Positions 1 to 12,358 of a stretch of DNA of 64,000 bases are shown piece by piece; the first letter of the stretch is position 1; each line of letters starts with the position of its first letter. The DNA comes from Pelodera strongyloides. Taxonomy: Eukaryota; Nematoda; Chromadorea; Rhabditida; Rhabditidae. Position numbers and translations under genes: made by a program. The notes under the pieces are model-generated. The model searched no databases. It was not told where the DNA came from and saw only the letters and a list, made by a program, of their open reading frames with translations. The stretch covers positions 124,001-188,000 of the forward strand of contig JAANDG010000024.1 of assembly GCA_036852015.1 (NCBI GenBank), written 5' to 3'.

Positions 1-971
1 TCGTCATATGGTGCGCATGAATTTCGCTCGCCAAATAAGAGGTTTTGAAAAGGTCCACGGGGGATCCTCACTCCTATGTAGGAGAAAAAGTACTAGAAAC
101 ATGGTGAGCACTTCAATAAAAGGATGCCGATGCGAAATGAGGGAATATGTATGAACACGTGGGGAGTTGAATCTCAGGAAAATTGATTTCTGGAATCTTC
201 AGTGCTTTCTTGATGTTTAGTGAACTAAATTGGAGAGTTGCATAATTAGTTGCCACATTTTGAACAGACACAGGAAGTCGCAAAATGAGATGTATTTTAT
301 TTAATTGAGACGGGAGGATAATAAAACTCTTATAGCTACGAAAAGATAAAGTTAAAGTATTAGAGTTAAAGTATTGAATCGTTGTTCGCTTCTGAATTTG
401 CACTTTAGTAATTTGTTAAATTGTTCACACGATCAGGATCATGGAAAATGAAAGATAAAGAGGGGAAGAAGAGAGAAAGAGAGAGAAAGAGAGATAGAGA
501 TAGAGAGCGAAAAGCAAGCAAAGTAATAAACATATCGGTAATAATACCCTACGAAAACATCAAAAGTCTCATTGTCAGTATTCGTTTTACAGTTTCATAG
601 AGTTAAAAGGAGCAGACTACTGTAGACATAGGAAATAGGACATTTGAGCCTTTGAGAAACTTCAAATAAATAGTTTCTATTTTCAGATAAAAACCAAGTA
701 AAACCCCCAATCGTCTATCCCTTTGATCTTAAATGTTGCGAAAACTGCAACAAGAAAAGCCATAAATGTTGCAAACTTGATAGATTAATATTATCACTTT
801 GGGACTTGTTTTTATAAAGATCTCAATGCGATCTCTCTACTTGGGTAAAGCAATAAATTTCGGTAAAAAGGGAATTCCGCAGAGATTTCGTAAAAAGTGC
901 GCTGAGGATAAAGTGTTGCAATTAGCAAATGCAATTTATGTTGTAGAAGTTTATAAATTGTATGTTGTATA
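1..971. other. Non-coding stretch, no gene seen
   Basis: I see no exon-like reading frame with plausible splice sites here. A short purine-rich GA stretch lies near 457-510. The open frames present are short and have no recognisable composition. Confidence 0.5.
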
Positions 972-1194
972 CCAGACGGCTACGCCGCCTGAGGCGTCTT
1001 TCCACACGTATGAAACATCTAAAACTTAGGTGGCAATCTGAAGGCAATCACAAACAAGTTCTCTTGCATAATGTGCTTCGATTGAGCTCGACATCCCTTT
1101 TATAAGCGGCACAATTTTATTCTAAATGCGGCACAATTTATTCCAAATATACTGCCGTAACGTGAGTGCTAGCACACACTACAGTTACTCTTTT
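972..1194 (-). repeat. Dispersed repeat with conserved TATA motif, copy A
   Basis: Read on the minus strand this matches the element at 46211-46439. It starts with an AGTAACTGTAGTGTG motif, has a TATAAAAG box about 70-90 bases in, then a G-rich AGCTCAA motif, and ends in a GC-rich hairpin (GCCTCAGGCGGC) followed by GTCTGG. A third copy is at 50309-50537 and a probable partial copy begins near 30339. At about 225 bp with an internal TATA box it could be a solo LTR or a non-autonomous element carrying its own promoter; I could not identify clear target-site duplications. Confidence 0.6.
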
Positions 1195-2268
1195 GTATAA
1201 TAAGATTTTGAAAAGTTGTATGAATTGATCTGGCTAGTTATTTATGCGCTCCATCCAACACACCGAACAAGCACCTTTATACCTGTAGATAGAAAATAAA
1301 TAAAATGTGTCAGTAAGCAAGCAAACAAATATCTTAATAATGAATAATTTAGAATAAACAAAATAAATATTATCGTAGGCTGGTTGATGTGTCTCCATCA
1401 TCATCATATAGTAATTATAAAGCGGAGTAGAAAGGAAGCTCTTGCATGTTTTCCCAGAAAATGCCACAACCTATAATTATTCATAGAAAAAAGAAGCGTT
1501 CGAATCCAGGAGAAAACAACCCATTGGAAGAGTTTCTTGGAATAAAGCAAGATCTAAGCAATATATGGTAAAAATTCGAATCATATATCGGTGTTCAAGA
1601 AAATTAACGTAGGTGCCTCATTATTTATGCATATCATATTATGGGCGTATATTTTATGCAAGCTTAATTTAGAAACTGAAAAATTGTCCATTTCTATCTA
1701 CCCTATCTATATATAATTCATAGAGAAATTAATGACGCAGACAGGTGAATATTAACATGTGATCTTAATTGTTTTTTTGGTATTTTAAGAGTTGGTTTAT
1801 AAACTTTTCGAGGAACCTTTTTCAAGTACAATCTTTCAATCTTTAGCGCACTAGTTTAAAAAAAAATGAAAGATACAAAAAATATTGAAACAATGTATCT
1901 GGGAAGGTCAGGGAGTCTGTTTTTAATAATAGTTTGTTGTTGATACAAAACTTAACGCATCTCAAATGGCAGATACAAACATCGTTTCAGCTTTCACATT
2001 TTTTTATCTTATCTTCAGTGCACATCTCTAAAACACAACGAATACATATGATATGACGTTAGACCCAAATTTAATTCACTTGCAAACTTTCCTTACTCCG
2101 AACCGAATGTTGTACCCATGGTCTCCATAGACTAGCGGTTATCCGACCCTTCAAAGTATAGCCTATTGGAGACCACGCGGTCCTTATTGTCATATCTTCA
2201 AGATAAGAGACTTCCTATGGTGAAGATGAAACGAAATAAGAAATATTAGAGCGAGCCATAAGAAATAT

Positions 2269-2271
<3 letters not shown>

Positions 2272-2314
<43 letters not shown>

Positions 2315-2325
2315 GAGAGAGAGAA
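2272..2325. repeat. (GA)n microsatellite
   Basis: About 27 GA dinucleotides, almost uninterrupted. The Glu-Arg and Ser-Leu frames through it are artefacts of the repeat. Confidence 0.95.
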
Positions 2326-3199
2326 AGTATGTGTCGAACAGAAAATTGACGCAAATTCAATCGTCTGTGGAGTTTTGTTCGGAGTCGTGTGAGAATGATA
2401 TAATATCCAAAGCATATCTGGGGAGAATGGGTATAGGTGAAGCAATATATTGAGGAGGGAGGGGACTTTTTGGACCTAGCGGAAACTGAAACTTCTACTC
2501 ATTTCTCATTTTTCATAATAAAGAAAGAAACATCGGAATAAAAATGTTAGAAATCTTACCGTAGTTGGCGAGAGTTACGCCAAAACACTAACAAATAAAA
2601 AATTGCAACATTTTTCTATTATCTTACACCGTGGTCCACCTTCCGAATGTTGTTTTAGTGGATACGCCCAAAATAAAAGACAAATGAATATGATCAAGCG
2701 AGCATAAATGAGCATAAATGAGTTGGAGGAAAAGAGGAAGGAGAGTGACAGAGATAGACGAGAGACAGAGAGAGAATATTCTAAAGTTGATGAGTTGCTT
2801 TCGCATAATCGCTGGTCGTTTATAAGAGGACATCGCTGCCAAACAAATTCTGGCACTTCAGATGAAAGGCAGGGTGAATGCTTATCCGAGACAAAGTGTT
2901 TTATAGTTTGACAAACTTGGATCGCGCCGAAATTAGATAATTAAGGGAAAATTTTGCCTACTCAGACCGCTGAATTAACTGCGAAGTGGTCCAAGGACAA
3001 ATATATGTTTGGGAGAGCGATAGGAACTTTTCCTACTTGAAATGTAGTTCCGTCACACGCTTATTAGAAACGAGCCGGAAGTTTGAAGCGCGTTTTGAGT
3101 AGAAAATAAAGAAATGAGATCATTTTGGACCGGATTAAAGGAATTGGGAAATAGGTAATAGGTGCCGCAATTTTGCCAAGTGAATAACTCTTCCAGTCG

Positions 3200-3300
3200 C
3201 ATACTATTGGGACGTCGAGTTTCAGGACTTATGTCTATGGAACTAAAGGAACTAAAGTTCCATAGACATAGGACCTGAAACTCGACTTTCCGATAGTATG
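3200..3300. repeat. Near-perfect hairpin of about 101 bp
   Basis: Two inverted arms of about 45 bases (starting CATACTATTGGGACGTCGAG and ending in its near complement) are separated by about 10 bases. The arms differ at only a few positions. It could be a very small foldback transposable element or a structured RNA; no protein is encoded. Confidence 0.8.
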
Positions 3301-3490
3301 AGAGAGTCACAGATAATGATCTTTGTTTAGAGTTCTTTACAATGCATTGGAAGTCTAAACATAACTCAGTCAACAGCGAATAAGAGAAAATGGTCAGAAT
3401 CGAATGCAACTAACTCCAGCAGTCCAGCAGCTCCTGTTTACAAGGATTTTCAAAGCGTTACAGCTCAATTTAATAAATTTTAATATTTCT

Positions 3491-3546
<56 letters not shown>
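3491..3546. repeat. Oligo-A tract, about 55 A
   Basis: An uninterrupted run of about 55 A. It could be the tail of a retroposed sequence reading on the plus strand, but I did not recognise a source gene upstream, nor a target-site duplication. Confidence 0.9.
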
Positions 3547-3548
<2 letters not shown>

Positions 3549-4290
3549 TTTCCCTACTGCTTTTTTTCCATGTAAAGAGCGGTCGCGACGAACATTTCCC
3601 CTTTTTTCAATAGAAATGTTCGATGTCTTAGATCTTGGGCCCCTTCTTTGGTCCTTAAGAGGTTTTCCTAGCTGGAGCACTAGTGCGTAATCTTTTGCTT
3701 ACAATGTACACTAAAATATGCGACATTCGAACTACAAGCAGCATTATTGTAGTACCATAAATGGGAGTAAACGCGTAACGCGACAAACATGAGAAATTTA
3801 TGATTAAAATTGACTTCGACTAAAAACGTCTTTGGATCTGTGCAGGGAATAATTTTTCGAAATGCAAAGATTAGTCTTATGGATAGTTTTAGTTTTAAGG
3901 ACCTTAGGCTTAGGCTTAGGAGACACGTAGTTTCCTGTAGACTACTGCATAGCTGAGGTGAACGTAGTGAAGATTGGTCGGTCCATATAATATCTAAGAT
4001 AATATGTGTAGGCTTGACACCCTTTGATATTTGATTAGGATGTAGATCATTCTGCAGAAAGTTATGTTTACTTAGACTGTATGTTTATTTAAACAACCAT
4101 GTTTCAAATTAATCGTTATTAAATTATTTCACGTATGCCCTCGCAAATGTTTGCCTATTCTCTGACGTTTTGTTTTAGTCCACTTCAGCAAAAGGGAGGT
4201 TTAGGTAAAAAAAAAGGAATCATACTTGGGAGTGAGCGTCCCCTGCAGCTCTAGCTCCTACGCTATGTCTCTTCCGTCTGTCTATATGTA

Positions 4291-4360
4291 TCTTTCTCCC
4301 TCTCTCTCTCCAACTCTCTCTCTACCCCCTCTCTCTCTCTCGCTCACTCTCTGTCTCTCT
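4291..4360. repeat. (CT)n-rich microsatellite, imperfect
   Basis: Pyrimidine-rich CT repeats with C-run and CA interruptions. Confidence 0.85.
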
Positions 4361-6217
4361 TGGAGTAGTTTAAAGCTGCCGATGATTGATACACTATAAG
4401 TTGGGAATTACTTACATTTTTTTTAGCTAAATTATGGTGGACTACGATAAAATTCTTCGTGGCTAGAGGCAGCGTAGTATGGTGTTAATTGGTGATACCG
4501 TTGTTGAGCCCTACTTTCCAACCAAGAATCCAGGAGTTTACCCTGCGAGTTTACAAGTTTATAAAGCACTGACATCACTTTCAAAAATGTATAAGTTTAC
4601 CGCCTAAAATTGGCTTCAAGCAATAAATAACAAAAGCTGCAAAAACTCATGACGAGTTGTTACCTACTTTGGTTTGTTTTAACCACATTTTTGGGTTTGC
4701 CCGAAAACACAAGCAGCGCTCGTGTGCAACAAAAAAATTTCCTATATATTTTCCGTGTATTTAACTTATGAATGGGAAAACTGGATAGACCTCCGGGGAT
4801 TAACAAAAACCCCTGGTGAGAGAGCCGAGTTATAAACAACTGCACATCTATTTCTATAAGGGAATGTGGGAGGAAGCATGGTTTTGAAGGGTGGAATCCT
4901 TTACGAATAGATTAATCATAAATAACAATGATGATGCATGGGTCAAGGTTAAAAGTCAATTAAAAGTGCACGGAAACAAGTTGTCACTAGAATAACATAC
5001 AACCGTTGAAACCTACGTACATATAAGTTGTCGGATGGCACGATACGTTTCAATGCGGGTTGAAGAAGGTTGTAACCAACATTTCTTTCGCTGCCAGGTT
5101 GCTTATTACATAAAAAAGAAGAGCTTGTTCACAATGAACGCAACAAAAATTAGAATATCTAGTCTAAAGTCCGTTTTCGGGTATAAAGGGAGAGTCGCAG
5201 CTCCGAAATCGAGGAAAGAAAATCAAGAGTGCTAAAATAAAAATTCAACACATATTTTTAGCTATGAATCGTGAATTGTGAAGGAGTAGGGGAAGGAAAG
5301 TGGGTGGACTTCCTAATATAATTTATAATTTTTACTTTTCCTCCTTAGTCACCCTGCTCTGACAGGCAGGAAAAGTTTCCAAAGTGTAAAATGATTGCGG
5401 GAACTAATAATTAAATATTCCCGATCCAAATAAAGAAAAGACTTCAAATTCGAGACGGACGCTCCAAAAGAAATGGAGAAAATTGAATAAAAATGCGAAT
5501 TATTTATCCACTCTGCCTGAGTTGGAAATCTCGAATAATGAGAGTCCTTCACACACAAGGGGTGCGGGCAGTATAAAGAAATATAAAGATGAGAATATGT
5601 GTCTAAATCATGGAAAAGACGTATTATATAAATACAGCAGTTTTTCTAATAAGTTTTTATATAAACTGTATACTATCTGTATGAACTATGTTATAAACTA
5701 TATAAACTTATATATAACGTGAAAATTCTCATGGCATAAACTCGTAATGTTCAACTGAAATTGTATTATTTGAAAAAGCACTACTCGCATTATAATTATA
5801 AATAAGCACGGTTGCCCGTGGAAGGTAAAATAAAAATATAATCCATTTGACGCGGCTTTCTTATATATGCTCACATAATTATTGCTATTCAATCTAGAAT
5901 TGATTTTCATACGAAAAAATAGCGTTATAATCGCGCGCAGAAAAGAAAGAAACAATGATATTATCATAGCGAAGTTCAAAGTATAGAATAAAGGACTGAA
6001 TAGTCCTAAAGACAACTTTAATCTCCAAAACGTCAATTGGGAACCCGCCGTTACCCGGGATCGTAGAGTTTTATCAAGCCGGGACATCTTGACATGCGGA
6101 AAAAACGAAGAACAAAGGAAGTTTATGACAAGGCAAACTTTTTGGAAATGTTTGAACTTTTTTCATATTTTTTGTTTGCAAAAGCAAATAGAGCCACATA
6201 GTGTTGGGAAAACAACA

Positions 6218-6384
6218 AAAAAACTCGGATCACGCTCCAAAAAAACTCGGATCATGATCATCGAATAATCCGAGTGAGTTCCGAGTTTTTTTGGAGCACA
6301 ATCCGATTTTTTTCGGATCCACTCCGATTTTTTTTGGAGCACGATCCGAGTATTTTTGGAGCACGATCCGAGTTTTTTTGGTGT
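6218..6384. repeat. Short tandem repeat, 'GATCCGAGTTTTTTTGGAGC' type, locus 1
   Basis: Six to seven imperfect copies of a unit of about 23 bases containing GATCCGAG, a T run and GGAGCAC, some inverted. The same repeat occurs at 12112-12288 in the same orientation, so it belongs to a dispersed element rather than arising locally. Confidence 0.8.
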
Positions 6385-8789
6385 GAGATGCTACATATAG
6401 TGTAGCAGCTGCCTTTTCGCGCCCGCGGGAATATCCACCCCCTACCCTCCCTTATATAAAAGTGAAAAAATAAACCACTACAACATTAAAACAAGTGCAA
6501 CGCACACCAAAATACACAAATAATTCATAAAAAATTTATTGGAATCACAGATACAGGGCGAGCCATGAATGGAAACAAAAGCAATCTAAGGAAATATATC
6601 GGTCACTAATTTGGAAAATAGCATTTGGGAAGCAACATATGCGGTAGTAAATCACAAACACAATGCTAGGAGCTAGGACGGATGCACAGTAATTGGTAAT
6701 AGGACATACTGGAAATTGGAAATTATGTAGATAGTAACTTAACTGAAAGTGAGACTGTGAGTTTTTATGAGAGGCAGAATGGTGAAAACCTAACCAAACA
6801 CATGATGAATGGCGGCTTTCAGATTGAACTAGACTGGCTACGTGGCTACTATCTTTGTCCCATGACTATATGTGTGTGACACTGACCAGACTACTGGTTG
6901 TAATGATCTCCAAGTCCTGCATCCTTGTGGCGCATTGCATATCTGAAAAGGATACTGTGAGATAGCAAGTACTGTGTAATGAGAACTGTGCTTGTCCAAG
7001 TAAGGACCTATCTATTTACTACAATGGTAAAGTACGAAACGACGAAACTACGCACATTAAAATAAAATAGTGCTAGTTCAGCCGAGTCTAAATTCTCCTT
7101 GCATCGAAGAGAAATTAGTTAATTAGTAACCAGTAATCACTCAGCACAGAACCGACATAATATTATATGGCGCTACGAAAAGTAAAATTGCGCCCAAAGA
7201 AAAGCAAAATAGTTTCTTACCCAAATATCCTTCGCAAGTGATCCGTTGATCGGTTTATCTCCACAACGAAGATGCGCTTCTCATCATCGAATCGTTTGAT
7301 TGGGCATCATTTCGCCGGGGGGCCGAGGAACGGCTTCGTTGGACAGGGGAGCCATAGGATTTTCCTTACAATCAACTAAAAATGTACAAAAATACACACA
7401 AATTTAAATATACAACAGTCAATCAGGCAATCGCTAAGTCGCACTCTCATACCTTTTATACACAGAATCTCGAAGTATCAAAACAACAGCTTTCGATTCG
7501 ATAAGTTCGGTGAGAGTGCCAGACAAAACGTGACGTTAGAAAACAACTTATGTTCCTCCAGAAGCTAACAATTGACGGAATTAATAAGGAAACAAAATTA
7601 ATAATAGAACACAAATTAACCTGAATTTCCTGTCGACGTGCGTAAGCAGAGGGACGAGGAACGAAGACGCATCGAAAGGTTATGTTCTAAAAAGAATATA
7701 ATCTATTTTTGTTTAAAATGCGCTACATGACCAAATGATCTGAAAGTTCACAGGCCAATTCTGGTCCTCAAAACTCAGTCCGGATTCCGGCACCAAAAAA
7801 AATAGGAATGATTCGCCACATAGCGACATAGCAAAAATTCAAGTCAATCTCCTGCCGTATTCTAATACTATGTTCCTCTCCGACCCGGAGTGCCGACCCC
7901 AAATAAGAAAATGCCGACGCGTCATTCTCCTCGTGCGCGCCCCGTGTCAGTAAAAGTTAAAGCGGGTAAACGTCGTGTCGGCATACCGACTCTTTGGGGT
8001 CAACGTCGGGTCGGCATATCATTGTTTGGGGTCAGCGTCGTGTCGGCACAGTAGCTCGTCGGGTCAGCACTGGGTCAAAAAAACTATTTCACACATAAAT
8101 ACCGTACCCTGAAGCGATCAAAATATGTATAAAAAACGTTTATTGCGGCTATGACATAGAAGCACATAAAATAAAAGTTAATTGAGTGCGATAACGGCCA
8201 AAACTAACAAAAATAAAGTGACTAGTATGCTATACCGGGCAAAACTAACTATTAACAAACAGTGAATAGGTAAGGACGAATGTAACTTGTAAACGAACAA
8301 CGAAACTACTATCTAAGGGATCCAGAGAGGGTGAATGAGCTGAGGAGTAACCGTGTAACCAAATAATGAACTGAGAAATGAATGCGAAAGCAATTAGAAA
8401 TAAAGGAAAATCCGAGAAACAAAAATACACATAAACACAGAAAAATGAAGTTGAGTACAAGGAATGAACGAATATAAACGTTTGAAAGCAAATTCTAGCA
8501 AAAATGGCAAGAAAGAAAATATTATCTATTGTAAATGGACACCTAAAAGAACGCTCTATCAAAGGGATTGAAAATCTAAGGGTTTGAGGGAATGAGCAAA
8601 TGAGTAGACTTGTAACAAAGCCATTAAGTGGAACGATTACAAAAGCATGAGTAACATGACATTATAAAGAAAAATAGTCAACAAGCGATGGGCTTAAGCG
8701 CTTAAATACGCATTTCAGAACTGAGACCATATTCACCACTCCGATTCCCTCGGGAAAATATTCCCTGGGGACGGAAAATATCATTCTAA
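6385..8789. other. Non-coding stretch; GGGTC/GGCA motif cluster
   Basis: No gene seen. Between about 7950 and 8075 there is an irregular cluster of TGGGGTCA and GTCGGGTCGGCAT motifs; a similar cluster lies at about 11085-11235, suggesting two copies of a degenerate repeat. A TATATAAAAG motif at about 6453-6462 has no reading frame behind it. Confidence 0.4.
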
Positions 8790-8956
8790 TGTGAGTCACG
8801 TAGAGAAAAAGATGGGGAATTCCCCATTGGAAACTGAGTGGTGAATATGGCATCTGAAGCGGCAGTCGGAGGTGCCTCGGTATCGGCGTCCTCAGTCGAA
8901 GTTGCCTCCAGAACAGAGGTTTCTTCATCCACAATCTGGGTACCCGCAAACTGCTG
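8790..8956 (-). CDS. Candidate last exon of an unidentified gene
   Basis: On the minus strand an acceptor TTCCTTTGCAG is followed by a frame of about 55 codons ending in TAG. It is acidic and rich in Thr and Ala (for example TSTEDADTEAPPTAA), like a linker or tail of a secreted protein. No domain is recognised. A second frame through the same bases is also open and would join in phase to a candidate upstream exon at about 9443-9495, so the frame is not certain. It could belong with the exon at 11338-11651. Confidence 0.35.
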
Positions 8957-9034
8957 CAAAGGAATTGTATAGTGTTTTGTTTCATACCTAAGAATACATA
9001 GAATACCTAATCTTTTTAACGACTCTGGTTGGTT

Positions 9035-9122
9035 GCCGTTTTGGTGCGGGAAACACCCCCAAACTGTTGCGGGAAACACCCCCAAAAACGTTGCCGGAAA
9101 GGTACGGAAACGGTGCGGGAAA
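9035..9122. repeat. Short degenerate tandem repeat (GGTGCGGGAAACACCCCCAAA)
   Basis: Four imperfect copies of a unit of 18-21 bases with core TTGCGGGAAA and ACCCCCAAA. No function assigned. It lies just upstream, on the minus strand, of the candidate exon at 8790-8956. Confidence 0.6.
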
Positions 9123-9149
9123 AGTAGCCACTGCAAAAAGAAAGCAGAG

Positions 9150-9226
9150 CGTTCGATTCGAACCTTAATTGGATACTTCCTCTAACTAAACGGCGCCTTA
9201 GATCACTCGACCACACAACGCATGTG
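9150..9226 (-). tRNA. tRNA-like relic (probable pseudogene or SINE head)
   Basis: The minus strand carries an A-box-like TGGTCGAGTGATCTAAGGC and, about 45 bases on, a B-box-like GGTTCGAATC, the spacing expected of a tRNA gene; the D arm resembles tRNA-Leu. The anticodon stem and the T stem do not pair properly, so I read it as a degenerate tRNA or tRNA-derived element rather than a working gene. Confidence 0.35.
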
Positions 9227-10309
9227 AGACGACCTGTTCGTTTCGTGCGGAAGAATATTAGTACAACAACTGCATTCTAGGATTCTACAACCCCATTTCT
9301 ATTCGGCGTGCATTTTGTGTCCCATTTCGTTGCGGCGCACACTTTGTATCCCGAAATGGTGCGGCGCGCAACTAGTCGGTTCTCAGTGTACCATGCTACA
9401 TTCAACAAACTAATGAATGATAAGTAAGCGAAAAGGAACTAACCTATCATCCTCTTCCAATCCACAATTTTCAATTTTCAAAAGTTCCAAACCACTGGAG
9501 ATAAGACGCCGGGGTGGCGTTCAGCAACCTGAAAACACATGGTGCACATATTTAAAAAAATAAAACTGACGTATTTACAATTCACACACTATGGCGGTGG
9601 GTGGTTCGGTTCAGTGAATAACGATTCAACGACGAACGTAAATAATCAGTGAATAACGATCTAAGAGTTTACTGCTAAGTGTGATCTAAGTGTTATGTTT
9701 ACTGCGTAAGGGTAAAAGCGAGACATTAAGATTTTAAAGGACACTAGGACACCCACATTCATGTGTATCTATGGAGGCATCCCACAATTTGAACAAATAG
9801 GGGCATCTCATTGTCGATATAAATGTACGTTCAAGCGTCAACCTAGGCATGTACCTGTCAAGTTATCGGGTGTGTATCTTTATGGGTGTTGTAAGCACCG
9901 TAATTAACATATCATATGAACACAGCCCGGTGAACATACATTTGAACAACAGTAAACAGTTAATTGAACTGAGAATTAAATACCTGTCTTTATTCGCGCG
10001 GCACCTCCAGGCTCTTGAGTGAAAAGGCCGAAAGGATCACACCAGCAAGTTTGAGTCCATGTGTTTCAGACCCTAAACGCCTCATGAGTAATAAATTTAC
10101 CTTTTTCATTCCGCATTCATGAGATTTATGTTCTTAGCCACGTTTCCAGTTTTAACAGTATGCTAAGGAAGGACGACACATGCATGCATTATAACGTATC
10201 TGGACACGCAGTGAATATAACTATCGATGGCCATACAACTCCATGGGAATAAGCCATTTCAATTCAGTGAAATCAGACACTAGTAAACTAAAGTTAACAA
10301 CTAAACCTC

Positions 10310-10563
10310 GTTCCTTTCAGGAAGCACTTGATCGTGGCAGTATTCCCTCTGTAGCACGTCACCATTGACCATTGTAAGAGATGCGGGCAATAGGACTATC
10401 AGCTCTAAATTATAAGAAGTCAGAATAGGGAAGGGAGACATACCAATAAAACAGCCACAAAAGTACAACATACCTCGTATCGTTCACGACCCACAAAGTT
10501 TCTTCTTTCTTCGATCTGCTTTTCGTGTGATGATATAACTGCCGCTGGTATTCCAGAATTAGA
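10310..10563 (-). CDS. Candidate exons of an unidentified minus-strand gene
   Basis: Two short minus-strand frames look exon-like. One lies at about 10479-10563 and ends at ATACGAG|GTATGT, with a charged frame containing EKQIEERRNFVGRERYE. The next, at about 10310-10390, could begin at GCTGATAG and is Cys-containing (VTCYRGNTATIKCFLKG). They join in phase 0. I recognise no domain. They could be middle exons of a gene running from 11.65 to 8.8 kb. Confidence 0.25.
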
Positions 10564-10703
10564 AAACAACACCGCTTAAAAATACACAGAACATCGGTGA
10601 ATATAGTTGGAGGCACAGTTGCGGAAAAACTGAAAAGAAGTTGACAACATCGCAATAAGTGGAATAAGTAAACAAACGAAACGAGAAATGGGGTTGATAC
10701 TAC

Positions 10704-10846
10704 TGTGGTCGTATGCCCGAACGCGCCGGGAAGCTCCCAACTTCCCAGTGGGCGGTGAGGGAAAGATGGGGATCACACGAATCAGAGACACAGAGAGACA
10801 AATTCTCCCAACCTGGGAGTTTCCCGCGGTTCGTGCGTACGGCCAC
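10704..10846. mobile_element. Inverted-repeat element, about 143 bp (MITE-like)
   Basis: Terminal arms of about 33 bases (GTGGTCGTATGCCCGAACG at the left, its imperfect complement CGTTC...GGCCAC at the right) enclose about 75 bases. Arms match at roughly four of five positions. No coding capacity. Confidence 0.6.
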
Positions 10847-11337
10847 TGGCTTAACACTGAAGAAACTACACTGCATGCGTTTACGATTGACTCTACAATA
10901 AAATATGACAAATACGTACATTTGTTCAAAAATAACAAACAAAAGCAGAAGACTATGAATTCGCTTTCAAAAAAAATTCAAAAAAAAAAAATAAAGTACG
11001 AAGAGTACATGCTTACAAAAAATATAGAAACCTTCGTAATTTGGATGACGTCGTACTTTATATTTTGCAATAAACGCGAAGACAGTTGGGGTCGGATACA
11101 GGATCAGTTTGGGGTCAGTTGGGTCAGCACGGTGTCAGTTTGTATCTGTAGGGGAAATCCTAGTGTCAGAGACTTAAATGGGGTCGGCATTGGGGTATTC
11201 AGGCTTAGTGTGGGTCGGCAACGGTGTCGAAAGCCATTCTTGGGGCAAGCAGCGTGTCGGTGATGAACAGAGTACAAGTAGCGTTGTAATGCACGATACA
11301 ATCCTTCTGTATAAGAAACATACCATTCAAAACAACT

Positions 11338-11651
11338 TACGTTTTTCAATGATCCTTCGATCCAACAGAATACGCCTCGTAAACCACATCTCCATCCTAC
11401 ATCCGTGCATCAAAGTCAGTCACTCGGAGTGATCCGGTACTTCCATCTATAATAATTGGTACAGAGCCGGAGTAAAGGCATGGCATATCGTTAGTCGTTG
11501 TAATGTAATAACAAATCATTATATTACCGGTTTCCCTATAGCTGACGTCGACAATGGCCCTTCCATTTCCGAACACAACACGACAACGTCTGCCCTCTAC
11601 CGACATGAGGGACACATCGGGCAGAGCACAGTCCCTTGACTCAAATACTAC
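11338..11651 (-). CDS. Candidate exon(s) of an unidentified, possibly secreted protein
   Basis: On the minus strand an acceptor (CATTCAG) precedes a frame of about 80 codons with several cysteines (SRDCALPD, EGRRCRVVFGNG, MICYYI, MPCLYSG) and well-mixed composition, unlike the chance frames nearby. It stops at TAG near 11400 unless a 44-base intron (GTACCGG to GATGTAG) is removed, after which a Cys/Trp frame (WRCGLRGVFCWIEGSLKN) runs to a perfect donor AAC|GTAAGT at about 11338. No family recognised. Confidence 0.4.
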
Positions 11652-12111
11652 CTGAATGTTTAAATAAGCGGTATTCAGAAAAGAAGAGTGCGAACGGAAT
11701 GTAAGAATAAGGTGTACATCACGAAGCGTCCGCCATAAAGCTAGAATATCTTACTTTCTTCTCGGTGGTGTCGATTAGTTGACAAAAGCGACGATTACAA
11801 GGAATTAGAGTCAGGTAGATAACGCAAAGAGTGGTTCAGGTCTGTACCACAAGGCTACCCTTCTGGAAATGCACATAGACATATCTGCTATTCAGCAGCG
11901 CTGGCTAATTGCACGTGATTGAGGTTGGAAACATTACAGCTAAACAAACACAATAAGAATAAGAAAAAAATCAAATCAAATAAAAATTTAATTCAAAAAA
12001 AAAACTGGCGAGAAAATATTTCGCGAATTTGTATGTTCTTACTGTAGTTCGTGTACAGAAAAAAATCAAAGTACGGTAATTAGCGCGCGTTTTATAGCAA
12101 ACAGTAATTAT
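11652..12111. other. Non-coding stretch, nothing recognised
   Basis: No convincing exon. A GAAA|GTAAGA donor-like site near 11752 on the minus strand could end an upstream exon of the candidate gene, but I could not define that exon. Confidence 0.3.
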
Positions 12112-12288
12112 GATCGGAGTTTTTTCGGATTTCATGCCGTGATCGGAGTTTTTTTGGAGTACGATCGGAAAATACTCCGATCATGCTCCAATAAGACTCG
12201 GATCACAATAATCCGAGTTTTCTTGGAGCATGATCGGAGTTTTTTTGGTGCGACTACGGTATGATCCGAGTTTTTTTGGAGTTTTCGG
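12112..12288. repeat. Short tandem repeat, 'GATCCGAGTTTTTTTGGAGC' type, locus 2
   Basis: Second cluster of the roughly 23-base unit seen at 6218-6384, with GATCGGAG and GATCCGAG variants, T runs and GGAGCATGATC spacers. Confidence 0.8.
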
Positions 12289-12358
12289 TTTCCTGTGATA
12301 GGCCGCCGATAGCCAGTATCTGTGTTCATTCTCATTGTGCCCAGTGTGCGCGACACAA

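Larger units (their letters stand above)
1195..6217. other. Intergenic, repeats only
   Basis: No supported gene. It holds GA and CT microsatellites, a purine-rich patch at 2715-2775, a 101-bp hairpin at 3200-3300, an oligo-A tract, and near 5178-5215 a partial match (GTATAAAGGGAGAGTCGCAG) to the TATA region of the dispersed repeat listed at 972-1194. Otherwise I see nothing. Confidence 0.5.

Noticed and set aside
2215..2453. Ser/Leu- and Glu/Arg-rich frames
   Set aside because: Simple (GA)n microsatellite translated in both strands; the same applies near 12951-13154 and 33026-33229.
6440..6480. TATATAAAAG motif as a promoter
   Set aside because: No exon-like frame, donor or conserved sequence follows; AT-rich chance match is likely.
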